Shown here piece by piece: positions 9,389 through 19,611 of a DNA stretch of 64,000 bases. The notes beneath the pieces are model-generated. The model ran no database searches and was not told the origin of the DNA. It saw only the letters and a program-made list of their open reading frames with translations. This DNA comes from Xenorhabdus mauleonii (lineage in GTDB: Bacteria > Pseudomonadota > Gammaproteobacteria > Enterobacterales > Enterobacteriaceae). The position numbers were made by a program, and so were the translations under genes. Where the stretch lies: contig NZ_FORG01000012.1 of assembly GCF_900113945.1 (NCBI RefSeq), forward strand, positions 1-64,000, given 5' to 3'. Position 1 is the first letter of the stretch. Each line of letters opens with the position of its first letter.

Positions 9389-10942
9389 TTACGACCCAGG
9401 CTGCCATGTGTAACCGCTGTCAAAACCAATTGGAATTTCAAATGCCCAGAACACATATAGCGTTGCAGTCAAAATCACTAACAGACCTACAGTAAACGGT
9501 ATCATCATGGAGCACAGTGTCCCGATACCCGCATTTTTATAGTATTTTTGGCAATACATCAGGATCAGTGGGTAGAACGGGAACATTGGCGTGCTAACGT
9601 TCATCGCAGAGTCACTCACGCGGAATGCTGCCTGAGTTAATTCAGGTGAAATACCCACCGCCATTAACATTGGAACCAATACTGGCGCCATAATTGCCCA
9701 TTTAGAGGTTGCTGATGTGATCATAATATTCAATATTGCAGTTAACAAAATGACACCAAATACTGTCAACCCAGCCGGCATATCCAATGTACGTAATAAC
9801 TCAGCCCCTGACAGTGCCAATAATGTACCAAGATTTGAATGTTGGAATGAATAAAGGAACTGCGCTGCAAAGAAAGCAAAAACAATAAATGGGATTAATG
9901 ACTTCGTGATATTTTCCATCGCTTTCACTACATCTTTTGTCGAAGTGAAAGATTTGGTCATATAGCCATAAACAATCCCAGGAATAGCAAAGAACAGAAA
10001 TAATAAGGGTACAACAATTTGCATAATTGGTGCTTTCGGGCTTGTCAAACTACCATCCGGCCCCCGCAGCGGCGAGTTTTCAGGCCATAACAGAGCAAAT
10101 AACCCTACGGCTAATGCTAAAAGAAGTAACCCAGAAACACGGAATGCGCGGTGCTCAATAGGTGAAATCTTACTTAAATTTTTTTCCGCGTCAGTATCAA
10201 CATCATTTTCTGTAATTGGGCAGTTTTTATTTAACCAAGGCTCAACAATTTTTTCAGTAATAAACCAGCAAATAAAAATAACACCAAATGTGCCGCCCAA
10301 ACTGAAAAAGTAATTACACAGTACGTTAACGCTATAACCGGGTGCCATCATCTGTGCCGCATCTTGCGTAAAACTCTGCATGATTGGGTCAATGATTGAC
10401 GGCGTATAGCTTGCAGTGAAGCCTCCCGCCAGCCCCGCAAATGCTGCGGCTATACCTGCTAATGGATGGCGGCCGCTAGCGTAGAACATCATGGCAGAAA
10501 CGGGCATAAGGATCACATAGGCTGAATCTGATGCGAGATGTGACACTATTCCCACAAAAACAATAGTTGGTGCCAGCATTTTCGGAGAGATGAACGAAAG
10601 CATTTTTTTCAATGCGGTATTAATAAAGCCGCTACTTTCAGCAATCCCAATCCCCAATGTTGCAACGATAGTTATTCCGAGTGGAGGAAAATTAATAAAA
10701 CTTTTCACTGCCGAAGTAATGAATAATATGATTTCTTCATAGTGAAACATATTTACAACAGAGATTTTTTCTTTCGACACTGGGTGATAATAATCATAAT
10801 CCACGAATGAAAGTAGGTAAGATAAAAACCAACAGATGATCAGAGCATAAATAAATAGCATTGTGACATCGGGCATAACGTTACCAATGCGCTCAACACG
10901 ATTTAAGAAGCCCTTTTTTTTAGGGAGTGTATTTGTTGTCAT
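9389..10942 (-). CDS. AbgT-family transporter (p-aminobenzoyl-glutamate/MtrF type)
   Basis: The 517-residue polytopic membrane protein belongs to the AbgT/MtrF family. E. coli AbgT imports p-aminobenzoyl-glutamate and MtrF-type members export sulfonamides. It has many hydrophobic segments and signature-like stretches such as SHLASDSAYVILMP, AGLAGGFTASYTPSI and SDSAMNVSTPMFPFYPLIL. The abgA/abgB amidohydrolase partners of E. coli are absent; instead pepT follows by 30 bp. This may indicate a peptide or acyl-amino-acid substrate (inference). No clear ribosome site is visible before the ATG. Confidence 0.85.
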   Translation of the reverse strand: MTTNTLPKKKGFLNRVERIGNVMPDVTMLFIYALIICWFLSYLLSFVDYDYYHPVSKEKISVVNMFHYEEIILFITSAVKSFINFPPLGITIVATLGIGIAESSGFINTALKKMLSFISPKMLAPTIVFVGIVSHLASDSAYVILMPVSAMMFYASGRHPLAGIAAAFAGLAGGFTASYTPSIIDPIMQSFTQDAAQMMAPGYSVNVLCNYFFSLGGTFGVIFICWFITEKIVEPWLNKNCPITENDVDTDAEKNLSKISPIEHRAFRVSGLLLLALAVGLFALLWPENSPLRGPDGSLTSPKAPIMQIVVPLLFLFFAIPGIVYGYMTKSFTSTKDVVKAMENITKSLIPFIVFAFFAAQFLYSFQHSNLGTLLALSGAELLRTLDMPAGLTVFGVILLTAILNIMITSATSKWAIMAPVLVPMLMAVGISPELTQAAFRVSDSAMNVSTPMFPFYPLILMYCQKYYKNAGIGTLCSMMIPFTVGLLVILTATLYVFWAFEIPIGFDSGYTWQPGS

Positions 10943-11517
10943 ATTTGCAAGTTACTTATGTTATTAGAATAGAAGCAGCCTTACAGTAAATAACCCTTTA
11001 TCAAAAGTAAAATACTTTTAAAATGAAACATTACAGAATAAATTCACTACTATACATTGCATTAAATAAATTTACTCTATAAATAAAAAATAGCAAATAT
11101 AATTAAATATTATCTAATGTAATTTATTTACAATGGATAGTCAGTAATGAACATTACTTAATAATAGACTCTATTCCAAAAATAATTAAGATAAATAAAA
11201 TTTAGATAGTTGAATAAAAATCACCATTCAAACTCTTTGTGATCAATTTGGAATTAGCGGGCATTAAAAATGCCGGTCTATCGTATTTTTACTCAATGCC
11301 AATTGGTTAATGTCAGCGTTTTTTCATAGAGATTCTACATGACAAGAATCTTGCATCTGCATCTTTTAAGGAAAGTTCAATTTGAATACTTTCATGGAAG
11401 CGAACGGTCTCCGTGGTTTGGGCAAACATTGATGCTGCTGAAGGCTTTTACCCTCGAATCGTCTGTTAACCACCACCGGTAACAAACAGCGCTACACACC
11501 ATGCTCGGCGTACCCAT
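10943..11517. other. AT-rich non-coding stretch between abgT-like gene and tyrA
   Basis: I see no gene in these 575 bases. The first 280 are very AT-rich and probably hold the promoter of the AbgT-family gene. At about 11258-11276 CGGGCATT-AAA-AATGCCGG forms a small hairpin. The part 11390-11515 is more GC-rich and has short protein-like minus-strand frames interrupted by stops. It may be a decayed gene or repeat, but I recognise no family. Confidence 0.5.
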
Positions 11518-11546
11518 AAAAAAACCGGATGAAAACATCCGGTTTC
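11518..11546 (-). terminator. Rho-independent terminator of aroF-tyrA
   Basis: On the minus strand AAACCGGATG-TTTT-CATCCGGTTT is followed by a T run, just after the tyrA stop. Confidence 0.9.
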
Positions 11547-11567
11547 AATATCCAATTTATCAATGGA

Positions 11568-12689
11568 TTATATTCTGCTGTCATTGGCCTGTTGTAAAAG
11601 AACCTGGCTTTCTTTCATGAATCGAGTTGCTTCTTCACCAAACCATTCACTTACTTGGTTAAAACTGGCAATGAAAGCGGCTTTATCTTGATTTTCCAAT
11701 ATTTCCAAAGCCTGGCCAAAACTTTGGTGATAGCTGCGTATCAATTCAATATTCTCAGGGCTGGACATAATGATATCAGCATACAACTGAGGGTCTTGTG
11801 CAAACAATCTTCCCACCATCGCTAATTCCAATCGATAGATAGGCGAAGACAATGAAAGCAATTGCTGTAAATCAACACCTTCTTTTGCCAGATGCTTTCC
11901 ATAAGAAAATGTTGTGAAATGGCGCAGAGCTTGAATGAAGCCCATATTTTTATCATGTTTTTCTGCGTTTATTTGATGCAAACGCGCGCCCCATACCGCG
12001 ATTTGTTCCAAAAACCATTGATACGCTTCTGGTTGGCGCCCATCACAATACACAACAACCTGTTTGGCAAAGCTACCGACATCTGGCCCAAACATAGGAT
12101 GCAGCCCTAAAACAGGCCCTTGGTGCACTTCAAGCATTGCGTTTAAAGGCCTGTGCTTAATAGAAGCCAAATCGACCAAAATGCATTGCTTCGGTAATGG
12201 AGGTAAACGACGAATCACTTCCTCTGTCAAATGAATAGGAACACTGATAATCACCATACCTGCATCAGCCAATATAGATTCAGCTTTATCCCAGTCATTA
12301 GCCTCAAGCACCCTGACCTCATAACCAGACAGGGTCAATACACGGTTGAACAGTTTTCCCATTTTGCCTGAACCACCGACGATAACGACAGGCCCCAAAT
12401 GTGGGAATAGTTTTTTGTAGCCTTTATTGTTTTCGCTGACATAAGACTCTCGCATGATGCGACGCAAGATATCTTCAATGAGATCAGGTGGAATTCCCAT
12501 TTTTTCTGCATCCTGCCGACGAGAAGCCAGCATGGAGGCTTCTCTGTCTGGCGCATAGATAGGCAAACCAAACTGACTTTTTACTTCTCCAACTTGTGCG
12601 ACCAAATTCATGCGCTTTGCGAGCAAAGTCAGCAACTCTTTGTCTACTTCGTCAATTTTTTCCCTCAGTTCAGACAATTCTGTAGCCAT
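11568..12689 (-). CDS. tyrA: TyrA, chorismate mutase / prephenate dehydrogenase
   Basis: TyrA makes 4-hydroxyphenylpyruvate from chorismate through prephenate, committing carbon to tyrosine. Its 373 residues equal the E. coli length. An N-terminal AroQ chorismate mutase domain (about 1-90) is followed by a NAD-binding prephenate dehydrogenase domain with the Rossmann motif [10 protein letters not shown] (about 105) and [13 protein letters not shown] (about 195). It starts 5 bp after the aroF stop, so aroF-tyrA form one operon under the TyrR boxes upstream of aroF. Confidence 0.97.
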   Translation of the reverse strand: MATELSELREKIDEVDKELLTLLAKRMNLVAQVGEVKSQFGLPIYAPDREASMLASRRQDAEKMGIPPDLIEDILRRIMRESYVSENNKGYKKLFPHLGPVVIVGGSGKMGKLFNRVLTLSGYEVRVLEANDWDKAESILADAGMVIISVPIHLTEEVIRRLPPLPKQCILVDLASIKHRPLNAMLEVHQGPVLGLHPMFGPDVGSFAKQVVVYCDGRQPEAYQWFLEQIAVWGARLHQINAEKHDKNMGFIQALRHFTTFSYGKHLAKEGVDLQQLLSLSSPIYRLELAMVGRLFAQDPQLYADIIMSSPENIELIRSYHQSFGQALEILENQDKAAFIASFNQVSEWFGEEATRFMKESQVLLQQANDSRI

Positions 12690-12694
12690 CTTGA

Positions 12695-13783
12695 TTACCC
12701 TGCTTTTTCCATTACGACGTTCTTATTTGCCAAATGCGGAGCAATTTGTTGATGTAGTTTTCTTAAAACCTGCTCCGTTGTTTGCCAATCAATGCAAGCA
12801 TCAGTCACTGAAACACCATATTTCATTTCAGAGCGGGGTTGCTCAGAGGATTGGTTACCTTCATTAATATGGCTTTCTAGCATAATACCAATAATAGACT
12901 GGTTTCCGGCCATAATTTGCTCGGCAACAGAATCAACAACAATGCTCTGCCGGCGAAAATCTTTGTTGGAATTACCGTGACTGCAATCAATCATCAGTGA
13001 TGGCGCCAATCCAGCTTTAAGCATTTGACGCTCACAGTCAGCAACATGTTCAGCACTGTAATTGGGTTCCGCACCACCACGCAGGATAACATGCCCATTC
13101 GGATTACCTTGAGTTTGCAGTAAGCAAACTTGGCCTGACTGATTAATGCCCATAAAACGATGAGGCATTGCAGCCGCTTTCATGGCGTTGATTGCGGTAT
13201 TCAAATTTCCGTCTGTCCCATTTTTAAACCCAACCGATACAGATAAACCTGATGCCATTTCGCGGTGCGTTTGAGATTCCGTTGTTCTAGCGCCAATTGC
13301 TGACCAACTGAATAAATCACCTAAATATTGCGGATTATTGGGATCGAGTGCTTCATTCGCCAGTGGTAACCCCATTTTGACTAAATTCAATAACAAGTCG
13401 CGAGCGATATGTAACCCAGCATCCATATCAAACGAGCCATCCATGTAAGGATCACTGATTAAACCTTTCCAACCAACCGTTGTACGAGGTTTTTCAAAGT
13501 AGACACGCATAACTATATACAGACAATCACTCAACTCAGCAGAAAGAGCCTTCAAACGACGAGCATAATCAAGAGCGGCATCCACATCATGAATTGAACA
13601 TGGACCGCATACCACTAATAAACGAGGATCACGATGCTGAATGATATCAGCAATAGTATTTCGTGCGTTTGTGATGGCATGCAGATCGTTGCGACTCAGT
13701 GGGTACTTTTGTTTCAGTTCTTCCGGTGTGATAAGAACTTGTTCATCAAGGATATGAACGTTATTAAGTGCATCTTTTTGCAT
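12695..13783 (-). CDS. aroF: AroF, DAHP synthase (tyrosine-sensitive type)
   Basis: AroF condenses phosphoenolpyruvate and erythrose-4-phosphate, the first shikimate-pathway step. The sequence follows E. coli AroF closely: [51 protein letters not shown] and [23 protein letters not shown]. Pairing with tyrA and TyrR boxes upstream supports the tyrosine-sensitive isozyme. I place the start at 13783 because [11 protein letters not shown] is the E. coli N terminus. An in-frame ATG two codons upstream (13789) is equally near a weak ribosome site. Confidence 0.95.
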   Translation of the reverse strand: MQKDALNNVHILDEQVLITPEELKQKYPLSRNDLHAITNARNTIADIIQHRDPRLLVVCGPCSIHDVDAALDYARRLKALSAELSDCLYIVMRVYFEKPRTTVGWKGLISDPYMDGSFDMDAGLHIARDLLLNLVKMGLPLANEALDPNNPQYLGDLFSWSAIGARTTESQTHREMASGLSVSVGFKNGTDGNLNTAINAMKAAAMPHRFMGINQSGQVCLLQTQGNPNGHVILRGGAEPNYSAEHVADCERQMLKAGLAPSLMIDCSHGNSNKDFRRQSIVVDSVAEQIMAGNQSIIGIMLESHINEGNQSSEQPRSEMKYGVSVTDACIDWQTTEQVLRKLHQQIAPHLANKNVVMEKAG

Positions 13784-13841
13784 GATCATTTCTCTACCTG
13801 CCTAATTATGTCTGTTTATGTTGTCATGTGTCTGAATGGAT

Positions 13842-13869
13842 AACATACCACGCATCGTAAAGAATTCAA
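13842..13869 (-). promoter_or_regulatory. Candidate promoter of aroF-tyrA
   Basis: On the minus strand TTGAAT (13864-13869), a 16-bp spacer and TATGTT (13842-13847) lie about 60 bp upstream of aroF. TyrR boxes directly adjoin the -35. Confidence 0.55.
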
Positions 13870-13877
13870 TCCATAAG

Positions 13878-13915
13878 TGTAAAATAAATGAATCAATCGT
13901 AAATAAATGTTTACA
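13878..13915 (-). promoter_or_regulatory. TyrR boxes upstream of aroF
   Basis: CGTAAA-TAAATG-TTTACA (13898-13915) matches the TyrR consensus TGTAAA-N6-TTTACA at all but one position. A weaker half-conserved box beginning TGTAAA at 13878 is placed 20 bp away, as in tandem strong/weak TyrR boxes. With tyrosine bound, TyrR should repress aroF-tyrA. This is motif-based. Confidence 0.7.
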
Positions 13916-14222
13916 TGCCAATTAATTCATCAATCACACTATATAAATTTCAATAGGTTGCTTTATATCTAGTTCAATCAAATAACATATAAGTAAAATT
14001 TAAAATAATATTTTAATTATGCAATGTTAACAATTACATTCACAAAGGAAATATTCCATTAACCATAAGACAAAGTCCGCTACATATATGTATTTATTTT
14101 AAAAATCATATAGTAAAAAACAAGATCTAACTCTCATTTTTAAAACCAGATTCTAATAATATTAATGTGTGGTTTTAATATTTTTATGAAACTATAAAAA
14201 AATACTTATAGAGAATACTAAG

Positions 14223-14270
14223 CCCAACGGATTTCGAATCGCGGATTGTTAACTGCAATTTGAAGGATAC
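14223..14270. repeat. Diverged copy of a TACCCAATAGATTTC-type palindromic repeat
   Basis: CCCAACGGATTTCGAA at 14223 and TGCAATTTGAAGGATAC at 14254 resemble the two ends of the longer intergenic repeat that I recall from Photorhabdus and Xenorhabdus. It lies about 70 bp upstream of the dcuB-like gene. The rest of 13784-14342 (besides the aroF control sites) is AT-rich and holds no gene I can support. Confidence 0.4.
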
Positions 14271-14342
14271 AAAGCGAAAGTGATGCAGGCTAAATCTGTA
14301 TTGCCGCTTTTATTTATTTTTAATCATTCATTAAGGACAGAT

Positions 14343-15686
14343 ATGATAACGCTGCAATTTGCCATAATAATTATATGCTTATTGATCGGTACGCGTTATG
14401 CGGGGATGGGATTAGGGCTGATCAGCGGTATAGGGCTTTTTATACTGACATTTATTTTTGGTTTAGAACCCGGTAAGCCTCCTGTTGATGTCATGCTTAC
14501 TATTCTTGCTGTGATTGGCTGTGCATCTGTTTTACAGGCAGCAGGCGGGCTCAATATTATGATGCAATTTGCAGAACGTCTTTTGCGTCGTCATCCACAA
14601 CATATAACCATTCTAGCTCCCTTGACAACGTGGACGCTCACTTTCCTTTGTGGCACGGGGCATGTCGTTTATACCATGTTCCCCATCATCGGTGATATCG
14701 CCTTGAAAAAAGGTATTCGTCCTGAACGCCCGATGGCAGTTGCCTCTGTCGCATCACAAATGGCAATCACCGCCTCCCCTGTTTCCGTTGCCGTTGTTTC
14801 TTTAGTATCAATTATTGCAGCCAATCATGGTATCGGCCAAGCTTATGGGATCTTGGAAATTTTGGCAGTTTCAATACCAGCGTCACTGACTGGGATATTA
14901 CTTGCTGCACTATGGAGTTTGCATCGCGGAAAAGATCTTGATAAGGATGAAGAATTTCAGGAAAAAATCAAAGATCCCAAACAGCGTGAATTTATTTACG
15001 GTGGTTCAGAAACGTTGTTGGATCAAGTATTTCCTAAACAAGCTTATTGGGCTACTTGGATTTTCTTTGCAGCAATTGCAGTTGTGGTTTTATTCGGTGC
15101 ATGTACAGACCTCCGCCCCGCTTTCGAATCAAAAGGGACTTTAAAACCTCTTTCCATGAATCTAGTGATCCAGATGATGATGCTCATTGCTGGTTCCATT
15201 ATGTTAATGGTATGCAAAGTCAAAGCCAACGAAATTGCCAATGGTGCCGTATTCAAAGCAGGCATGGTTGCAATTTTTTCTGTTTTTGGCGTGGCATGGA
15301 TGAGCGATACGTTCTTCCACGCGCATTTAGGTGACTTAAAACTGGTCTTGGAAGACGTAGTTCAAGCACAGCCATGGACTTATGCTTTGGTGCTTTTTTT
15401 AGTATCAAAATTGGTTAATAGCCAAGCTGCGGCTTTAACAGCTATCGCGCCAATGGGATTGCAACTGGGTGTTGACCCCAAACTGCTGATTGCTTTCTTC
15501 CCTGCAGCTTATGGGTATTTTGTTTTGCCTACATATCCAAGCGATCTTGCTTGCATCGGTTTTGACCGTTCAGGCACAACAAAAATCGGGAAATTCATTA
15601 TCAACCATAGCTTTATCATACCGGGGCTGATTGGTGTCAGCGGAGCTTGCGCAGTAGGATATATTTTAGTTAACACATTGATGTAA
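14343..15686 (+). CDS. DcuB-family anaerobic C4-dicarboxylate transporter
   Basis: This inner-membrane carrier belongs to the Dcu (DcuA/DcuB) family, which exchanges fumarate, malate or aspartate for succinate during fumarate respiration. Family segments such as EPGKPPVDVML, CGTGHVVYTMFPII, ITASPVSVAVVSLVS and LPTYPSDLACIGFDRSGTT are present. I chose the ATG at 14343, preceded by AAGGA, which gives 447 residues; E. coli DcuB is about that size. The frame's earlier start at 14280 adds 21 residues that do not fit. The similarity looks nearest to DcuB, but DcuA cannot be excluded by eye. Confidence 0.9.
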   Translation: MITLQFAIIIICLLIGTRYAGMGLGLISGIGLFILTFIFGLEPGKPPVDVMLTILAVIGCASVLQAAGGLNIMMQFAERLLRRHPQHITILAPLTTWTLTFLCGTGHVVYTMFPIIGDIALKKGIRPERPMAVASVASQMAITASPVSVAVVSLVSIIAANHGIGQAYGILEILAVSIPASLTGILLAALWSLHRGKDLDKDEEFQEKIKDPKQREFIYGGSETLLDQVFPKQAYWATWIFFAAIAVVVLFGACTDLRPAFESKGTLKPLSMNLVIQMMMLIAGSIMLMVCKVKANEIANGAVFKAGMVAIFSVFGVAWMSDTFFHAHLGDLKLVLEDVVQAQPWTYALVLFLVSKLVNSQAAALTAIAPMGLQLGVDPKLLIAFFPAAYGYFVLPTYPSDLACIGFDRSGTTKIGKFIINHSFIIPGLIGVSGACAVGYILVNTLM

Positions 15687-15715
15687 TAAGAAATTAGATT
15701 AAAAAGCAGAAACCT

Positions 15716-15773
15716 AATAGCCCGCTTGTTGAAATACTTCCCATACTGGATTTCATAAGGCGGGTTATTTATT
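15716..15773 (+). terminator. Long imperfect hairpin after dcuB-like gene
   Basis: AATAGCCCGC (15716) pairs with GCGGGTTATT (ending 15770) apart from one weak position. TTGAAAT and ATTTCA pair inside, giving a two-part stem. It stands 30 bp after the stop and probably ends transcription, though the T run is short. Confidence 0.5.
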
Positions 15774-15795
15774 GTAGTTACGTTGGTAAAAACGT

Positions 15796-15824
15796 AAAAA
15801 GGCCAGCAAATTTGCTGGCCTTTA
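15796..15824 (-). terminator. Rho-independent terminator of the rpsP-rplS operon
   Basis: A perfect palindrome AAAGGCCAGCAAA/TTTGCTGGCCTTT has a T run on the minus strand, 30 bp after the rplS stop. It may act on both strands. Confidence 0.88.
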
Positions 15825-15854
15825 ACGATAACTTTCGGATGTAGCGAAAGCGTA

Positions 15855-16223
<369 letters not shown>

Positions 16224-16272
16224 CTAGGTAAACTGATATATCAAAGACATTCCTTTACAGGACATATCTGGA

Positions 16273-17025
16273 TTAATTTGTTGCTTCATCTTGATATTCA
16301 CTTTGGAATTCAGATAGCAACATCCTTTGCTCGTCAGTCAGAGCTAGGCTTTCTAGAAGTTCGGGCCTTCGTAACCAAGTTCGGCCAAGCGATTGTTTCA
16401 TTCGCCAGCGATTAATTTCGGCGTGGTTTCCCGACAATAAAACAGGGGGAACTTCCATTCCATCCAGTACTTCAGGGCGAGTATAGTGAGGACAATCCAA
16501 CAATCCATCAGCAAAAGAGTCCTCTTCCGCTGACGCCTGACGCCCTAGAACCCCTGGAATAAACCGGGAGATAGAGTCTATCATTGTCATTGCGGGAAGT
16601 TCCCCTCCGCTCAGAACGTAATCACCGATAGACCATTCTTCGTCAATTTCGGTTTGGATTACACGCTCATCAATACCTTCATAACGGCCACAAACCAGAA
16701 TTAGCTTCTCATTTGTTGCCAGTTCACAAACTCCCTGTTGATCGAGTTTGCGCCCTTGAGGTGAAAGATAAATCACTTTTACGCCATCACCTGCCGAAGC
16801 TTTGGCTGCGTGGATGGCTTCCCGTAACGGTTGCACCATCATCAGCATGCCTGGACCACCGCCATAAGGACGGTCATCAACAGTACGATGCCTGTCGTAG
16901 GTAAAATCCCTAGGACTCCAGCAATCGATACTGAGCAGGCCATTCTTAACTGCCCGACCAGTTACCCCGTAATCGGTTATTGCGCGGAACATTTCAGGAA
17001 ACAGGCTAATAACCCCAATCCACAT
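16273..17025 (-). CDS. trmD: TrmD, tRNA (guanine-37-N1)-methyltransferase
   Basis: TrmD methylates G37 next to the anticodon, preventing +1 frameshifts. It is a SPOUT-family dimer with a deep trefoil knot. The sequence shows [47 protein letters not shown] and [11 protein letters not shown], the knot that binds S-adenosylmethionine. I start at the ATG at 17025 ([12 protein letters not shown]) as in E. coli, giving 250 residues. A GTG four codons upstream (17037) is in frame. Confidence 0.97.
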   Translation of the reverse strand: MWIGVISLFPEMFRAITDYGVTGRAVKNGLLSIDCWSPRDFTYDRHRTVDDRPYGGGPGMLMMVQPLREAIHAAKASAGDGVKVIYLSPQGRKLDQQGVCELATNEKLILVCGRYEGIDERVIQTEIDEEWSIGDYVLSGGELPAMTMIDSISRFIPGVLGRQASAEEDSFADGLLDCPHYTRPEVLDGMEVPPVLLSGNHAEINRWRMKQSLGRTWLRRPELLESLALTDEQRMLLSEFQSEYQDEATN

Positions 17026-17062
17026 ACTGCGTCCCACTCATTTAAACCGTTTTTACCGGAGA

Positions 17063-17611
17063 TTAAAAACCAGGATCCCAATCTACCTCAATAGTTTTGG
17101 TAGCGAGATCGACTTTCTTGATAACCTGCCCATCAAGAAACGGAACCAACCGTTCCTTGATACCGAATGCATCTTTCAGGTTTGCTTTGATTACCATCAC
17201 ATCGTTAGAACCCGTTTCCATCATGTCATCAACGATGCCAAGGTTATAACCCGCAGTACTCATTACCTGGCAACCAATCAGGTCTTTCCAGTAATAATCA
17301 CCGCCTTCCAGTTCTGGCAATTTATTCGAATCCACCACTATTTCACAATTAGTGAATAAATTCGCAGCATCCCGATCATCAATACCTTTGATTTTGACGA
17401 TAATATCTTGGTTATGGTGTTTCCAAGTTTCCAGCTCAATGTGTTGCCACTGTCCAGAACGCTGAATAAACCACGGCTGATATTCAAAAATGTCTTCGGC
17501 ATTTTCGGTGGAAGAAAAAACTCTGAGCCAACCACGAATGCCATACGCTGACCCTAATTTTCCCAATACGATTGGCTCAACAGGGTGCTTCAGGCCAGAT
17601 TGTTTGCTCAT
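17063..17611 (-). CDS. rimM: RimM, 16S rRNA processing / 30S maturation factor
   Basis: RimM binds S19 and helps mature the 30S head. The product follows E. coli RimM closely: [20 protein letters not shown] at the N terminus, then the PRC-barrel part with [13 protein letters not shown] and the end [20 protein letters not shown]. The start at 17611 (MSKQSG) matches E. coli and gives 182 residues. An upstream in-frame ATG at 17620 would add three residues. Confidence 0.97.
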   Translation of the reverse strand: MSKQSGLKHPVEPIVLGKLGSAYGIRGWLRVFSSTENAEDIFEYQPWFIQRSGQWQHIELETWKHHNQDIIVKIKGIDDRDAANLFTNCEIVVDSNKLPELEGGDYYWKDLIGCQVMSTAGYNLGIVDDMMETGSNDVMVIKANLKDAFGIKERLVPFLDGQVIKKVDLATKTIEVDWDPGF

Positions 17612-17629
17612 TGTTACCACCGTGACAGA

Positions 17630-17878
17630 TTAAGCTGCTTTTTTAGCGTCTTTGATCAGTGCAGCAACACGATCAGACACAGATGCACCCAGACCAACCC
17701 AGTGTTCGATACGGTCTAGATCTAAACGCAGAGCTTCTGCATTTCCTGAAGCGATTGGGTTGAAGAAACCAACACGCTCAATGAAGCGACCATCACGCGC
17801 ATTGCGGCTATCGGTCACTACTACTTGATAGAACGGACGCTTTTTTGCGCCGCCACGAGCTAAACGAATTGTTACCAT
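17630..17878 (-). CDS. rpsP: Ribosomal protein S16
   Basis: S16 binds 16S rRNA early in 30S assembly. The 82-residue product starting [20 protein letters not shown] has the E. coli length. The longer open frame (to 17965) has no homologous N terminus and overlaps a leader hairpin, so the ATG at 17878 with a GAGG site is preferred. It is the first gene of the rpsP-rimM-trmD-rplS operon. Confidence 0.97.
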   Translation of the reverse strand: MVTIRLARGGAKKRPFYQVVVTDSRNARDGRFIERVGFFNPIASGNAEALRLDLDRIEHWVGLGASVSDRVAALIKDAKKAA

Positions 17879-17896
17879 AACATCCTCATTAGTTAG

Positions 17897-17932
17897 CAAA
17901 ACAACCAGACTCCATCGAGGAACGGAGTCCGG
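17897..17932 (-). terminator. Hairpin between ffh and rpsP (terminator-like leader)
   Basis: On the minus strand CCGGACTCC (17924-17932) pairs with GGAGTCTGG (17905-17913), followed by TTGTTTT. It ends 18 bp before the rpsP start codon. It could terminate ffh transcripts or act as an attenuator in the rpsP leader. Confidence 0.6.
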
Positions 17933-17954
17933 CTGTCCATTTAAAAGCCCGAAA

Positions 17955-17982
17955 ATTTTACTCACTTTGGCGCAAAAAGCAA
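17955..17982 (-). promoter_or_regulatory. Candidate promoter of the rpsP operon
   Basis: On the minus strand TTGCTT (17977-17982), a 16-bp spacer and TAAAAT (17955-17960) lie upstream of the leader hairpin and downstream of ffh. Confidence 0.45.
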
Positions 17983-18015
17983 TCCAAAGAACATTTTCTT
18001 TCGAAATTTTGTCAA

Positions 18016-19377
18016 TTACCGCCCCATAAATCCTGGTGGAAGCATGCCTTTCATGCCACGCATCATTTTGGACAAACCGCCTTTTTTCATTTTCTTCATC
18101 ATGCGTTGCATTTCATCGAACTGCTTCAGCAAGCGGTTGACATCCTGAACTTGCGTGCCCGATCCCGTAGCAATGCGGCGTTTACGGGAACCTTTGATAA
18201 TTTCTGGTTTTTCCCGCTCCTTGCGGGTCATGGAATTAATGATCGCTTCCATTTTAACCAAAACTTTATCGTCCATTTGAGATTTGACCGCATCAGGGAT
18301 CTGTGACATTCCTGGCATTTTGCTTAACATGCTGGTCATTCCCCCCATGTTACGCATCTGTTTTAGCTGATCAAGGAAATCACTTAAATCAAATCCATCA
18401 CCCTTTTTCAGTTTTGATGCCAATTTTTCCGCTTGAGTACGGTCAACCTTGCTTTCAATTTCTTCGATTAATGAAAGCATATCTCCCATGCCCAGAATAC
18501 GGGATGCAATACGGTCTGGGTAGAAAGGTTCCAGCGCATCAGTTTTTTCACCAACACCGAGGAATTTAATTGGTTTTCCAGTAATGTGGCGAATGGAAAG
18601 TGCGGCACCACCACGGGCATCACCATCCACTTTTGTCAGAACAATACCTGTTAATGGTAAAGCTTCATTAAAGGCTTTTGCGGTATTTGCCGCATCTTGG
18701 CCTGTCATCGCATCAACAACAAACAGCGTTTCAACAGGCTTGATGGCAGCGTGAACTGCTTTGATTTCATCCATCATGGCTTCATCGACATGCAGACGGC
18801 CTGCGGTATCGACTAATAGCACATCATAGAATTTCAGTTTAGCGTGTTGGATAGCTTTGTTGACGATATCAACAGGTTTTTCCTGTGGGTCGGAAGGGAA
18901 GAAATCAATTCCAACCGTTTCAGCCAAAGTTTCAAGTTGCTTAATGGCCGCCGGACGATAAACGTCAGCAGAAACAACCAAAACTTTTTTCTTATTTTTT
19001 TCTTTTAGCAGTTTGCCTAGTTTGGCAACACTGGTTGTTTTACCAGCACCTTGCAAACCTGCCATCAGAACAACGGCTGGAGGCTGGGCAGAGAGATTCA
19101 GTTCACTGTTGACCTCTCCCATCTCCTTAACCAATTCATTCTGAACGATTTTGACAAATTCCTGTCCTGGGGTCAGGCTTTTGTTAACCTCATGCCCCAC
19201 TGCACTCTCTTTGATTCGTGAAATAAAATCACGCACAACAGGCAAGGCAACATCTGCTTCGAGCAAAGCCATACGAACTTCGCGCAGCGTATCTTTAATA
19301 TTATCTTCAGTCAGCCGTCCTCGACCGCTGATATTGCGCAGTGTGCGCGATAGTCTGTCAGTTAAATTATCAAACAT
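18016..19377 (-). CDS. ffh: Ffh, signal recognition particle protein (SRP54)
   Basis: Ffh with 4.5S RNA recognises signal sequences on nascent membrane proteins and delivers ribosomes to FtsY. The 453 residues match the E. coli size. An N domain is followed by the GTPase domain with GLQGAGKTT (about 107), DTAGR and [10 protein letters not shown], and then the methionine-rich M domain with [13 protein letters not shown] and [15 protein letters not shown] near the end. It is divergent from ypjD and lies upstream of rpsP. Confidence 0.98.
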   Translation of the reverse strand: MFDNLTDRLSRTLRNISGRGRLTEDNIKDTLREVRMALLEADVALPVVRDFISRIKESAVGHEVNKSLTPGQEFVKIVQNELVKEMGEVNSELNLSAQPPAVVLMAGLQGAGKTTSVAKLGKLLKEKNKKKVLVVSADVYRPAAIKQLETLAETVGIDFFPSDPQEKPVDIVNKAIQHAKLKFYDVLLVDTAGRLHVDEAMMDEIKAVHAAIKPVETLFVVDAMTGQDAANTAKAFNEALPLTGIVLTKVDGDARGGAALSIRHITGKPIKFLGVGEKTDALEPFYPDRIASRILGMGDMLSLIEEIESKVDRTQAEKLASKLKKGDGFDLSDFLDQLKQMRNMGGMTSMLSKMPGMSQIPDAVKSQMDDKVLVKMEAIINSMTRKEREKPEIIKGSRKRRIATGSGTQVQDVNRLLKQFDEMQRMMKKMKKGGLSKMMRGMKGMLPPGFMGR

Positions 19378-19539
19378 TGTCTCAGCTCAGATATCTACAA
19401 GTGGGTCTACCTGTATGGCAAATTTTACGAATTATAACACGATGATCGTATGATCTCTGCAAAGAGATTCCCAAGTATGATTAACAACGGTTGGAGGCTA
19501 CCCCAGCTAACGGTATACTTAAATTTTAAGTTCAATCCA

Positions 19540-19584
19540 TACCCAATAGATTTCAAAACGCTACGGCTTGAAAAATAAAGGGTA
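19540..19584. repeat. 45-bp palindromic intergenic repeat (Photorhabdus/Xenorhabdus type)
   Basis: The element opens TACCCAATAGATTTCAA and closes TTGAAAAATAAAGGGTA. The two 17-bp arms are inverted repeats with 13 matches. The opening sequence recalls an abundant intergenic repeat of Photorhabdus and Xenorhabdus (memory, not searched). It lies in the ffh/ypjD divergent region, just upstream of ypjD. Confidence 0.55.
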
Positions 19585-19611
19585 CACACTATTGCGAAAA
19601 CGATAAACGTT

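Noticed and set aside
11390-11515. Possible small coding gene before tyrA terminator
   Set aside because: Minus-strand frames are short or broken by stops and match nothing I know.
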